From NCBI GenBank assembly GCA_947589325.1, contig CANQAM010000012.1, positions 1 through 59,453 of the forward strand: 59,453 nt of DNA, given 5' to 3'. The translations under genes and the position numbers were made by a program. Below, piece by piece: positions 1 to 8,866 of the stretch. The stretch comes from an uncultured Bacteroidales bacterium. GTDB lineage: Bacteria; Bacteroidota; Bacteroidia; Bacteroidales; UBA11471. The notes beneath the pieces were generated by a model, which did not search any database, was not told the origin of the DNA, and saw only the letters and a list, made by a program, of their open reading frames with translations. Position 1 is the stretch's first letter; every line of letters starts with the position of its first letter.

Positions 1-575
1 TCGATACCTATGCCGAGGTCAAGGGTCTGGACGCACGGGCGATCATCGAGGGCGTGGGGTTGGACCCGCGCATCGGCACGCACTACAATAATCCGTCGTT
101 CGGCTACGGAGGTTACTGCCTGCCCAAGGACACGAAACAGCTTTTAGCCAACTATGCCGAAGTGCCGCAGAACATGATGACGGCGATCGTGGAGAGCAAC
201 CGCACGCGCAAGGACTTCATCGCCGAACAGATTCTCACGATGGCAGGCTACTACACGGCTAATGGGCAGTACGATGCGACGAACGAACGACCCTGCACCA
301 TCGGCGTTTACCGCCTGACGATGAAGTCGAATTCGGACAATTTCCGGCAGTCATCGATACAGGGCGTGATGAAACGCATCAAGGCGAAGGGTGCGCAGAT
401 CATCATCTATGAGCCGACGCTCGAAGACGGCAGCACGTTCTTCGGCAGCCGCGTAGTGAACGACTTTGCGGCGTTCAAGGCGCAATCCCGCGTTATCGTC
501 GCCAACCGCTACGATGCGTCGCTCGACGATGTCGCCAACAAGGTCTATACCCGCGACCTATTCCGCAAGGATTGA
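1..575 (+). CDS. ugd: UDP-glucose 6-dehydrogenase, C-terminal part (5' end outside window)
   Basis: UDP-glucose dehydrogenase oxidises UDP-glucose twice with NAD+ to give UDP-glucuronate for surface polysaccharides. The frame is already open at base 3, so the NAD-binding N-terminal half lies outside the window and about 190 codons are seen. Bases 102-131 encode [10 protein letters not shown], the family signature; its cysteine carries the thioester intermediate in known members. The rest matches the C-terminal UDP-binding Rossmann fold ([11 protein letters not shown], then [11 protein letters not shown]). The gene ends at a strong terminator and is followed by a broken Wzi-type gene, so this looks like the end of a polysaccharide locus. 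The family call is secure; the exact substrate (UDP-glucose rather than a related UDP-sugar) is inferred from the motif. Confidence 0.93.
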   Translation, partial: DTYAEVKGLDARAIIEGVGLDPRIGTHYNNPSFGYGGYCLPKDTKQLLANYAEVPQNMMTAIVESNRTRKDFIAEQILTMAGYYTANGQYDATNERPCTIGVYRLTMKSNSDNFRQSSIQGVMKRIKAKGAQIIIYEPTLEDGSTFFGSRVVNDFAAFKAQSRVIVANRYDASLDDVANKVYTRDLFRKD

Positions 576-609
576 TATATGAAGTATTCAAAAAGAATTA
601 TAGAGAAAT

Positions 610-659
610 AAAATCCGACAAAAAAAGCCCGAAATTTCGGGCTTTTTTTGTCGGATTTT
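610..659. terminator. Perfect 25-bp palindromic bidirectional terminator
   Basis: Arms at 610-634 and 635-659 are exact reverse complements with no unpaired centre, containing the core GCCCGAAA/TTTCGGGC flanked by A7 and T7 runs. Either strand gives a hairpin followed by a U-run. It closes ugd and insulates the degraded gene downstream. Confidence 0.9.
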
Positions 660-748
660 GACAATTTTCCAAAATGTGTATCTTTTTCCCCGCCTATTGC
701 GGGGATTTGTTTTATTGCAAGAATTGGGTCTCGAAAGAATTGAAAAAA

Positions 749-1112
749 ATGAATAAGTTTTTTATTGCTTATATCTGTGGTATTGATGGGCGAAGTCGCG
801 GCTGCCGCGTCGCCGATATCGGATCGCGAGGGCATCAATTATGAAGTATCATTGATGGGAAATGCCGGCAGCGGTGATTTTGCACCGTATTATATGATGG
901 TTAATCGGCATGGCATATTGACGCAGTCGGATGATGTGCTTTTCCGTGGCAAGTTGTGGAAACGATTCGATTTGTCCCGCCGGTTCAGCTACTCTTTCGG
1001 GGCGGATTTTCTTACCGGTGCGAGTTCGCAGACGACTTATCATCGTTACGATGATGCCGGCAAGTTGGTCGATAACCGTCAGCGTCCGGCGGCAATATCA
1101 ATCCCGTGTTGA
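749..1112 (+). pseudogene. Broken capsule-assembly Wzi-family gene (frameshifted signal peptide, truncated)
   Basis: From base 765 the frame reads as the N-terminus of a Bacteroidetes Wzi-type outer-membrane protein: a hydrophobic stretch ending VAAAAS, then YEVSLMGNAGSGDFAPYYMM, VNRHGIL, and a barrel-like SYSFGADF strand. The only sensible start, ATG at 749, is in another frame and stops after 31 codons. Removing one T from the T6 run at 758-763 joins the two into a normal signal peptide (MNKFLLLISVVLMGEVAAAA), so the gene carries a +1 homopolymer insertion. It also stops at 1112 after about 120 codons, whereas the family is usually over 400 residues, and no later barrel sequence follows. 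Wzi proteins help anchor capsule at the surface; the location behind ugd fits. Function is almost certainly lost. Confidence 0.75.
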
Positions 1113-1484
1113 AATAGTGCTCTATCCTGATTTTCCGAAGAACACTATTTCTTTCCATTCTCTTTTTCATAAAAATTCTTTCTGCGACGGACGAGCGTCT
1201 TTTAGTAATTCGTAGGTGTGATTTCTTTGAAGGTAAAGAAATGACTCAACCATATTAATGGTTCATATTAAATTATAAAACACATATTTTATTGCTCTTG
1301 CAATATATATTTAATATAAAGCAAACAGACACATTTTTTCGTAATTTTTTCATTATAAAAATATTCTTTTTCGTGGAATCAAGATTTTAGACCTTATTAT
1401 TTCCTTATTTAGTGAATCGGAGCGAAGTGGTGGCAGCGTGGAGATTTTTTATTACCTTTGCCGCAGTTTCAAGTAACCAAGATT
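1113..1484. other. Gene-free AT-rich region between the wzi remnant and mutS2
   Basis: No coding frame here looks real. The stretch is AT-rich and holds two short inverted repeats: ATTTCTTT/AAAGAAAT at 1221-1228 and 1235-1242, and AACCAT/ATGGTT at 1248-1253 and 1258-1263. The mutS2 promoter lies at its right end. The left part may be decayed coding sequence of the lost wzi 3' end. Confidence 0.6.
1453..1460 (+). promoter_or_regulatory. -7 element (TACCTTTG) of mutS2
   Basis: An exact TAnnTTTG element ends 24 bases before the GTG at 1485. Transcription would begin near 1467, which rules out the in-frame TTG at 1458 as a start. Confidence 0.7.
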
Positions 1485-3956
1485 GTGTTTTATCCGCAGA
1501 ATTTTGAAGAGAAAATCGGGTTCGACAAGATACGCCGGTTGATTGCCGACCGTTGCCTTTGTCCGTTGGGCGAAGAGCGGATGGAGCAAATGAAGTTTAT
1601 GACTTCGTTTGCCGACATCGATGCGCGCTTACGGGAGACGGAGGAGTTTTGCCGGCTGTTGTCGGCGGAGGAAAATTTTCCGTCGGACAATTTTTTCGAC
1701 GTGCGCCCGTCGTTGCAGCACGTGCGCATCGAGGGGACTTTTCTCGATGAATCCGAGCTTTTCGACCTGCGGCGGTCGCTCGAAACGATAAACGGCATCG
1801 TGCATTTTCTCGTGCCGGACGATGAGGAGAGCGAGCGCCCCTACCCGCACCTGCAATCGCTGGCGAGCAACGTGGCGGTATTTCCACAGCTGCTGGTGAA
1901 AATCGACCGAATCATCGACAAATTCGGTCGTGTAAAAGACAATGCGTCGCCGGAACTGGCGGAGATACGCCGCGAATTGAGCCGGACGACGGCGGGCATA
2001 TCGCGCAGTCTGAATCTGATTCTGAAAAAGGCGCAAAGCGACGGTTTTGTCGATAAAGACGTGGCTCCGTCGCTGCGCGACGGCCGGTTGGTCATACCGG
2101 TAAGCCCCGCCTACAAACGCCGTATTCAGGGCATCGTGCACGACGAGTCGGCGAGCGGAAAAACGGTGTATGTGGAGCCTGCGGAAGTGGTGGAAGCCAA
2201 CAACCGCGTGCGGGAACTCGAAGGGGAGGAACGGCGCGAAATCGTGCGCATTCTCACCCGCTTCACCGACGAACTGCGCCCCACCCTGCCCGACCTGCTG
2301 CAATCGTACGAATTTCTTGCCGACATCGATTTTATTCGCGCCAAAGCCTTGTTGGCAGCGGAGATAAACGGGTTATTACCGCACGTGGAGGAGTGCCGGC
2401 AGATAGAGTGGTATCATGCCGTGCACCCGCTTCTGTATCTGGCGTTGAAAAAGCAGCAAAAACAGGTCGTACCGCTCGACATAACGCTCACGGAAAAACA
2501 GCGCATACTGCTCATTTCGGGTCCGAACGCCGGAGGCAAATCGGTGTGTCTGAAAACGGTGGGACTGCTGCAATATATGTTGCAGTGCGGCATGTTGATA
2601 CCGGTTTATGAAAATTCGCATACGGGCGTCTTCGAGCGTATTTTCATCGACATCGGCGACGAGCAATCGATTGAAAACGACCTGAGTACGTACAGCTCGC
2701 ACCTGACGAACATGAAATTTTTTGTCCGGAACTGCGACAACGCCACCCTCCTGCTCATCGACGAGTTCGGCGGCGGCACCGAGCCGCAGATAGGCGGCGC
2801 CATAGCCGAAGCACTGCTCGACCGCTTCAACCGGAAAGAGGCTTTCGGCGTCATCACCACGCACTACCAGAATCTGAAACATTTTGCCGAAGATACCGCC
2901 GGCATCGTCAATGGCGCCATGCTCTACGACCGGCACCTGATGCAGCCGCTGTTCAAGCTCTCCATCGGCAATCCGGGCAGCTCGTTCGCCATAGAGATAG
3001 CGCGCAAAATCGGACTGCCCGAAGATGTCATCGCCGATGCGTCGGAAAAAGTGGGCGCCGACTACATCGATATGGACAAGTACCTGCAAGACATTGTGCG
3101 GGACAAACGGTATTGGGAAAACAAACGTCAGAATATCCGCCTGCGGGAAAAGCAGCTCGACGAAATCACCGAGCGGTATTCAGCAGATTTACAGGCGATT
3201 GAGAAAGAGCGCAAACGCATTCTCAAAGAAGCCAAAGAGAAAGCCGAGCAGCTCATTGCCGAAGCAAACGCCCGCATCGAAAATACCATACGCACGATAA
3301 AAGAAGCCGACGCCGAAAAAGAGAAAACCCGAAAAGCAAGACAAGAGTTGGCCGCGTTCAAAAGCGGGCTGGCAACAGAGAGCAGCGACGACGATGCCAT
3401 TGCCCGCAAGATTTCCAAAATAAAGGCGAAAGAGGAAAAGAAAAACCGCCCCAAGAAAGAGCCCCAACCCGCACCGGCAGAAAGCGTCATCGCCGTAGGC
3501 GACGCCGTGTGCCTGCAAGGGCAATCGACCGCCGGCGAAGTGGTGGAGATAAACGGAAAAAAGGCAACCGTCGTCTTCGGGCAAGTGAAAACGACCGTAA
3601 AAACCGAATTGCTCGAAAAAACAAGCCCCAACCGGATAAAACGGAATCAGACGGCAAAAGCCACCTTCGTGAGCGAAGATACCGCCAACAGTATGCGGGA
3701 CAAGCAGCTGCACTTCCGTCGGGAGATAGACATTCGCGGCATGAGAGGCGACGAAGCCCTGCAAGCGGTCATCTACTATATCGACGACGCCATACAGACG
3801 GGCGCCGAACAGGTGCGCATTCTGCACGGCACGGGCACGGGCATTCTGCGGCAGCTCGTGCGCCAATACCTGAAAGGCGTGGCGGGCATACGCGATTTTC
3901 ACGATGAACACGTGCAATTCGGCGGAGCAGGCATCACCGTTGTCGAATTCGAGTAA
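1485..3956 (+). CDS. mutS2: Endonuclease MutS2
   Basis: MutS2 is a cytosolic MutS-family ATPase with a C-terminal Smr nuclease domain; in known members it acts on recombination intermediates or on stalled, collided ribosomes. At 823 residues it has the family's full length. The core and lever region comes first, the Walker A GPNAGGKS is near residue 346, and the Walker B LLIDEFGGGTEP is near 422. A long charged coiled coil follows (about 530-640), then a KOW-like linker, and the Smr domain starts near 746 with EIDIRGMRG and HGTGTGIL. The GTG at 1485 gives VFYPQNFEEKIGFDKIRRLI, which matches how Bacteroides MutS2 proteins begin, and it sits just after a -7 element. The gene appears monocistronic; no hairpin separates it from dxs. 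Confidence 0.95.
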   Translation: MFYPQNFEEKIGFDKIRRLIADRCLCPLGEERMEQMKFMTSFADIDARLRETEEFCRLLSAEENFPSDNFFDVRPSLQHVRIEGTFLDESELFDLRRSLETINGIVHFLVPDDEESERPYPHLQSLASNVAVFPQLLVKIDRIIDKFGRVKDNASPELAEIRRELSRTTAGISRSLNLILKKAQSDGFVDKDVAPSLRDGRLVIPVSPAYKRRIQGIVHDESASGKTVYVEPAEVVEANNRVRELEGEERREIVRILTRFTDELRPTLPDLLQSYEFLADIDFIRAKALLAAEINGLLPHVEECRQIEWYHAVHPLLYLALKKQQKQVVPLDITLTEKQRILLISGPNAGGKSVCLKTVGLLQYMLQCGMLIPVYENSHTGVFERIFIDIGDEQSIENDLSTYSSHLTNMKFFVRNCDNATLLLIDEFGGGTEPQIGGAIAEALLDRFNRKEAFGVITTHYQNLKHFAEDTAGIVNGAMLYDRHLMQPLFKLSIGNPGSSFAIEIARKIGLPEDVIADASEKVGADYIDMDKYLQDIVRDKRYWENKRQNIRLREKQLDEITERYSADLQAIEKERKRILKEAKEKAEQLIAEANARIENTIRTIKEADAEKEKTRKARQELAAFKSGLATESSDDDAIARKISKIKAKEEKKNRPKKEPQPAPAESVIAVGDAVCLQGQSTAGEVVEINGKKATVVFGQVKTTVKTELLEKTSPNRIKRNQTAKATFVSEDTANSMRDKQLHFRREIDIRGMRGDEALQAVIYYIDDAIQTGAEQVRILHGTGTGILRQLVRQYLKGVAGIRDFHDEHVQFGGAGITVVEFE

Positions 3957-4031
3957 TTAAGCCGCCGCTTCGGGCAAAAAAGTAAAATTCATTTATTTTT
4001 GCCTACAACACATCTACTTGTAAAAAAAACG

Positions 4032-4039
4032 TATCTTTG
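4032..4039 (+). promoter_or_regulatory. -7 element (TATCTTTG) of dxs
   Basis: An exact TAnnTTTG element lies 18 bases before the ATG at 4058. The TTG at 4037 falls inside it and so cannot be the start. Confidence 0.7.
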
Positions 4040-4057
4040 CGATTCTATTGCATAGAT

Positions 4058-5968
4058 ATGAGTACGGAAAAAAGAGAAATACTATCTACCATATACACCC
4101 CCGCTGACCTGCGGAAACTGCAACTCGACCAACTGCCGCAGGTATGCGACGAATTGCGTGCTTTCATCATCGATTCGCTCTCGAAAAATCCCGGACATTT
4201 CGCATCGAGTCTGGGTACGGTGGAGCTTACGGTGGCGCTGCACTACGTGCTGAACACGCCTTACGACCGCATCGTGTGGGACGTGGGGCATCAGGCTTAC
4301 GGGCACAAGATTCTGACGGGACGGCGGGAGCGATTCGACACCAACCGCAAATTCGGCGGATTGAGCGGATTCCCCTCTCCTGCCGAAAGCGAATACGACA
4401 CGTTCACCGCCGGTCATGCCTCCAACTCCATTTCGGCAGCGTTGGGCCTTGCGGTCGCCTCTCATCTGAAAAACGAAACCGACCGTCTGGTCGTAGCCGT
4501 CATAGGCGACGCAGCAATAGGCGGCGGACTGGCTTTCGAGGGGTTGAACAATGCCGCCACGAATCCGAACAACCTGCTTATCATTCTCAACGACAACGAC
4601 ATGGCTATCGACGACAACGTCGGAGCTTTTCATAAATACCTTTCCCGATTCAACACGCTGCCGCTGTACAACAACATACGGTACAAACTCTATCGTCTGC
4701 TGGTGCGTATGCGCCTCATCTCCGAACGGCAGCGAGGCGCCATACTGCGCTTCAACAACAGCCTGAAAGCCCTCATTGCCAGACATCAAAACATTTTCGA
4801 GGGCATGAACATTCGCTATTTCGGACCGATAGACGGACACGATGTGAAACATCTCGTGCGGGTGCTGAACAACATCAAGGATATGTCGGGACCGAAAATC
4901 CTGCATATCAAAACCGTGAAAGGAAAAGGCTATGCCCCTGCCGAAAAAGATGCCACAACGTGGCATGCGCCGGGCCGGTTCAATAAAGAGACGGGCGAGC
5001 GGCTGCTGACTGATGAAACGAATCTGCCGCCCCGTTTCCAAGACGTATTCGGACACACATTGGTGGAACTGGCCGATGCCGACGAAAGAATCGTGGGCAT
5101 CACTCCCGCCATGCCCACAGGCTGCTCCATGACGTATATGATGGACAAATACCCGCGTCGCACATTCGATGTGGGAATAGCCGAAGAACACGCCGTAACG
5201 TTTTCGGGAGGACTTGCCAAAGAGGGGCTTGTCCCCTATTGTAACATCTATTCTTCGTTCATGCAGCGGGCTTTCGACGAAGTGATACACGATGTCGCCA
5301 TACAAAACCTGCACGTCGTGTTCTGCCTCGACCGCGCCGGTCTGGTCGGTGAAGACGGCGCCACGCACCACGGCGCATTCGACCTCGCCTATATGCGGTG
5401 CATACCCAACATGACCATTGCATCGCCCATCGACGAACACTACCTGCGCCATCTGATGTTTACGGCGCAAAAAGCCGACGGGTGCTTCACCATACGCTAT
5501 CCACGGGGGCGCGGCTCGCAGGTGGAATGGCAATGCCCCATGCAGCTGCTCGAAACAGGGAAAGGCCGCTGCCTTGTCGATGGCACCGACATCGCCCTCG
5601 TCGCTATCGGCCCTATCGGCAAGATAGCGCAGAAAGCGGTGGAAAAAGTCCGCGCACAAGGCATATCGGCTGCCCTCTACGATATGATATTTCTGAAACC
5701 GATAGACACGGAAATATTGCATGAAATCGGACGGAAATACAAACACGTCATCACACTGGAAGACGGTACGGTGAACGGCGGATTGGGCAGCGCCGTCATG
5801 GAATTTATGGCGGAAAACGGTTATACGCCCCGGATAAAACGCATCGGCTTGCCCGACCGTTTCATCGAACACGGAAGCGTAGCCGAGCTGTACGCCCTGT
5901 GCGGCATGGACGAAGAAAGCATCGCCGCAGCCATAGCGGAATGCGTGCGCGGCGGCGCGAAACAATAG
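4058..5968 (+). CDS. dxs: 1-deoxy-D-xylulose-5-phosphate synthase
   Basis: DXS condenses pyruvate and glyceraldehyde-3-phosphate, using thiamine diphosphate, in the first step of the MEP isoprenoid pathway; it also feeds thiamine and pyridoxal synthesis. The 636-residue protein shows [15 protein letters not shown] near residue 75, the thiamine-diphosphate/Mg motif at 150-182 (GDAAIGGG ... NDND), and [18 protein letters not shown] near 372-389 with the catalytic glutamate. The usual GDG of the cofactor motif is GDA here. Bacteroidales often encode more than one DXS, and such a variant may represent one paralogue. It is followed after 20 bases by trkA and then trkH, an arrangement that recurs in Bacteroides and suggests one transcript. 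Confidence 0.95.
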   Translation: MSTEKREILSTIYTPADLRKLQLDQLPQVCDELRAFIIDSLSKNPGHFASSLGTVELTVALHYVLNTPYDRIVWDVGHQAYGHKILTGRRERFDTNRKFGGLSGFPSPAESEYDTFTAGHASNSISAALGLAVASHLKNETDRLVVAVIGDAAIGGGLAFEGLNNAATNPNNLLIILNDNDMAIDDNVGAFHKYLSRFNTLPLYNNIRYKLYRLLVRMRLISERQRGAILRFNNSLKALIARHQNIFEGMNIRYFGPIDGHDVKHLVRVLNNIKDMSGPKILHIKTVKGKGYAPAEKDATTWHAPGRFNKETGERLLTDETNLPPRFQDVFGHTLVELADADERIVGITPAMPTGCSMTYMMDKYPRRTFDVGIAEEHAVTFSGGLAKEGLVPYCNIYSSFMQRAFDEVIHDVAIQNLHVVFCLDRAGLVGEDGATHHGAFDLAYMRCIPNMTIASPIDEHYLRHLMFTAQKADGCFTIRYPRGRGSQVEWQCPMQLLETGKGRCLVDGTDIALVAIGPIGKIAQKAVEKVRAQGISAALYDMIFLKPIDTEILHEIGRKYKHVITLEDGTVNGGLGSAVMEFMAENGYTPRIKRIGLPDRFIEHGSVAELYALCGMDEESIAAAIAECVRGGAKQ

Positions 5969-5988
5969 AAAGTAAAAATTTTTACAAT

Positions 5989-7323
5989 ATGAAAATCGTT
6001 ATCGCAGGTGCGGGTGAAGTAGGCGTCCATTTGGCAAAGCTGCTTTCAAAAGAAGACTTGGATATCGTCCTCATCGATACCGACGTGGAAACGTTGCGAT
6101 GGCTCGATTCCAATTACAACCTGATGACCGTTACCGGCTCGCCCACCTCTATCCACATTCTGGAACAGGCGAATGTAAGCAATGCCGACCTGTTCATCGG
6201 CGTCATGCCGTCGGAAACGCGAAACATTTTGGCCTGCCAGCTCGCCAAACATCTGGGCAGCCGCAAAACAGTGGCACGCATCGACAACTACGAATATATG
6301 CTGCCCGAAAACCGCGAACATTTCAAGGCGATGGGGGTCGATGACCTCATCTACCCCGAAATGTTGGCTGCCGAAGAAATGGTTACCGCCCTGAGCCACA
6401 ACTGGGCGCGCAACTGGTTTGAACTGTGCAACGGCGAACTGATACTCATCGGAGCGAAAATACGCGAAAACGCACACATTCTCAACCAGAAACTTTTCGA
6501 GTTGAACAAAACGCACCTGCTCTACCATATCGCCGCCATACGGCGCAAGTCGGAAACCATCATACCGCGCGGCTCCGACATCATAGAGGCAGGCGACATC
6601 GTGTACTTCACCACCACGCCCGAACACATACACGACATACAGCAGCTGACGGGAAAAATAGAAATCGACGTCCGCAAGATATTGGTAATGGGCGGTAGCC
6701 GCATCGCCATACGACTCGCCCGCATACTGCCGGAGTCGATGCGCATGAAAATCATCGAAATCGACAAAGACCGCTGCTACCAGCTCGCCGAAAAGATACC
6801 CGACATTCCTATCATCAACGGCGATGCCTGCGACACCGAAGTGCTTCTGGAAGAAGGCATACAGGATACCGACGCTTTCATCGCGCTGACCGACAGCGCA
6901 GAAACCAATATCCTCGCCTGCCTCACCGCCAAACGGTTCGGGGTAATCAAGACGATAGCCGAAGTCGAAAACCTCTCGCTCATTCCTACGGCGGAAGGGT
7001 TGGACATCGGTTCGGTCATCAACAAGAAGCTGCTGGCTGCCAGCCGCATTTTCCAAATACTGCTCGATGAAGATTCGTCGAACGCCAAATGTCTTGCCCT
7101 CTCCGACGCCGAAGTGGCGGAACTTGTAGTCAAAGAGGGCGCAGCCATCACGAAAAAACCGGTCAAAGACTTGGACTTGCCGCGCGATCTGACGCTCGGC
7201 GGGCTCATACGCGACGGAAAAGCGATGATTGTAAACGGCAATACGCAGATAGAAGCCAACGACCACGTCATGGTATTCTGTCTGAATACGGTACTGCATA
7301 AATTGGAAAAACTTTTCGGATAG
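5989..7323 (+). CDS. trkA: Trk potassium transporter NAD-binding subunit TrkA
   Basis: TrkA is the cytosolic gating ring of the Trk potassium uptake system and binds nucleotides. The 444 residues form two RCK modules. The first begins with the Rossmann motif AGAGEVGVHLAKLLS at residues 6-20, followed by a TrkA-C domain around 140-225. The second begins near 232 (VMGGSRIAIRLARIL), followed by another TrkA-C domain to the end. The ATG at 5989 puts the glycine-rich motif directly at the N-terminus; reading further upstream would add basic residues that overlap dxs. The stop is 3 bases before trkH, consistent with co-expression of the ring and its channel. Confidence 0.95.
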   Translation: MKIVIAGAGEVGVHLAKLLSKEDLDIVLIDTDVETLRWLDSNYNLMTVTGSPTSIHILEQANVSNADLFIGVMPSETRNILACQLAKHLGSRKTVARIDNYEYMLPENREHFKAMGVDDLIYPEMLAAEEMVTALSHNWARNWFELCNGELILIGAKIRENAHILNQKLFELNKTHLLYHIAAIRRKSETIIPRGSDIIEAGDIVYFTTTPEHIHDIQQLTGKIEIDVRKILVMGGSRIAIRLARILPESMRMKIIEIDKDRCYQLAEKIPDIPIINGDACDTEVLLEEGIQDTDAFIALTDSAETNILACLTAKRFGVIKTIAEVENLSLIPTAEGLDIGSVINKKLLAASRIFQILLDEDSSNAKCLALSDAEVAELVVKEGAAITKKPVKDLDLPRDLTLGGLIRDGKAMIVNGNTQIEANDHVMVFCLNTVLHKLEKLFG

Positions 7324-7326
7324 GCC

Positions 7327-8793
7327 ATGTTCAATATCAATTATCGGCTCATACTCAAAACCATAGGCGTGCTGTTCGGTATAGAGACGCTGTTCCTGCT
7401 CCTGCCGCTTGGCATATCGCTCTGGTATGGCGACGGCGATTTTCCGGCATTCGCCATAACGACAGCCATTTCCATCGTTTTGGGTTGTATCGCCTATTTT
7501 CAATATCCGAATGCCGAACACCGGACATTCGGCAAACGCGACGGATTCCTGATTGTTACATCGTCGTGGCTTTTCTTTTCGGTGGTGGGAATGCTGCCCT
7601 ACCTGATTTCGGGAAGCATAGACAATGTAACCGACGCTTTTTTTGAAACGATGTCGGGCGTTACGACGACCGGCGCAAGCGTGATACCCGATATCGAAAG
7701 CCTGCCGCACGGCGTACTTCTCTGGCGCTCCATGACGCAGTGGCTGGGCGGATTGGGCATCATACTTTTCACGTTGGCAGTCATGCCGCTGCTCAACAAA
7801 GGAGGTGGCGGCGTACAACTGTTTGCAGCCGAAACATCGGGTATCATGTACGATAAGATACGGCCGCGCATCAGCCAGACGGCCAAACGGTTGTGGACGA
7901 CCTACATCGGTATTACGGCTCTGGTGGCCGTGCTGCTGTTCGCAGGACCGATGGACGGATTCGATGCCGTGTGCCACGCCATGACGACCGCTGCCACCGG
8001 AGGTTTTTCAACGAAAGCAAACGGCCTTATGTATTGGCATTCGGCTTACATGGAATATGTCATCATCGTATTCATGCTGTTGTCGAGCATCAATTATTCA
8101 TTGGTATATTGGGCGACGCAGGGCAAATTCAAAAAAATGTTCGACAACGAAGAGGTGCGTTGGTTTCTGTTCATCGTCACCATAGCCACAGGGCTTGTCG
8201 CCATAGGGCTGTTCATAATAGGGACGGGCGAGACATGGGGCATCGAACGGACGCTGCGCACGGCATTGTTTCAAGTATCGGCGATTATATCTTCAACGGG
8301 ATTTCTCACCGCAAACTATGCAGAATGGGGAGCGTTTTTCTGCGTCATCATCTGTCTGTTGATGTTCTGCGGAGGGTGCGCCGGCTCTACCAGCGGCGGA
8401 GCCAAAGTGATACGCATCGTCGTGCTGATGAAAAATACCGTCAATGAATTTTACCGGCAGATACACCCGAATGCCATTATTCCTGTGCGTGTGAACCAAC
8501 AAGTCATTTCATACGAAATCGTATCGAAGATTTTGGCGTTCCTGTTCATTTATGCCTTTTTGGCAATTGTCAGTTCGCTGGCTCTGTCGGCCATGGGATT
8601 GAGCATCGAAGAATCTTTCGGGTGCTCCATATCCTGCATCAGCAACATCGGGCCGGCACTCGGCGGAATGGTCTTTTCGTTCGGGTCGATACCCGCCGTC
8701 GGCAAGTGGCTGCTAACATTCGACATGCTGGTGGGTCGTCTTGAAATTTTCACCGTACTGATACTCTTTACTTCCTATTTTTGGAAAAAATAA
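7327..8793 (+). CDS. trkH: Trk potassium transporter membrane subunit TrkH
   Basis: TrkH is the ion-conducting inner-membrane subunit of the Trk system. The 488-residue protein is almost entirely hydrophobic helices and contains the four K+-selectivity P-loops expected of the SKT superfamily: TTTGASVI, TAATGGFS, SSTGFLTA and SCISNIGPALG, each built around the single filter glycine. The motif GGCAGSTSGGAKVIR before the last repeat is typical of TrkH. It starts 3 bases after trkA. A weak AT-rich hairpin follows (near 8807-8828), but the next gene has its own promoter. Confidence 0.95.
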   Translation: MFNINYRLILKTIGVLFGIETLFLLLPLGISLWYGDGDFPAFAITTAISIVLGCIAYFQYPNAEHRTFGKRDGFLIVTSSWLFFSVVGMLPYLISGSIDNVTDAFFETMSGVTTTGASVIPDIESLPHGVLLWRSMTQWLGGLGIILFTLAVMPLLNKGGGGVQLFAAETSGIMYDKIRPRISQTAKRLWTTYIGITALVAVLLFAGPMDGFDAVCHAMTTAATGGFSTKANGLMYWHSAYMEYVIIVFMLLSSINYSLVYWATQGKFKKMFDNEEVRWFLFIVTIATGLVAIGLFIIGTGETWGIERTLRTALFQVSAIISSTGFLTANYAEWGAFFCVIICLLMFCGGCAGSTSGGAKVIRIVVLMKNTVNEFYRQIHPNAIIPVRVNQQVISYEIVSKILAFLFIYAFLAIVSSLALSAMGLSIEESFGCSISCISNIGPALGGMVFSFGSIPAVGKWLLTFDMLVGRLEIFTVLILFTSYFWKK

Positions 8794-8838
8794 CCGTAAG
8801 TTTTCTCGATAAAATCGCTCTTTTTATCAAAAAGTAAT

Positions 8839-8846
8839 TACTTTTG
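8839..8846 (+). promoter_or_regulatory. -7 element (TACTTTTG) of ftsK
   Basis: Exact TAnnTTTG, ending 20 bases before the ftsK ATG at 8867. Confidence 0.65.
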
Positions 8847-8866
8847 TAAACTGTAAAAATGAGAAC

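Noticed and set aside
4082-5965. Very long open frame antisense to dxs (over 600 codons)
   Set aside because: The plus strand has clear DXS motifs throughout. The antisense frame is His/Arg/Val-rich with no motifs and is a by-product of GC-rich codon use.
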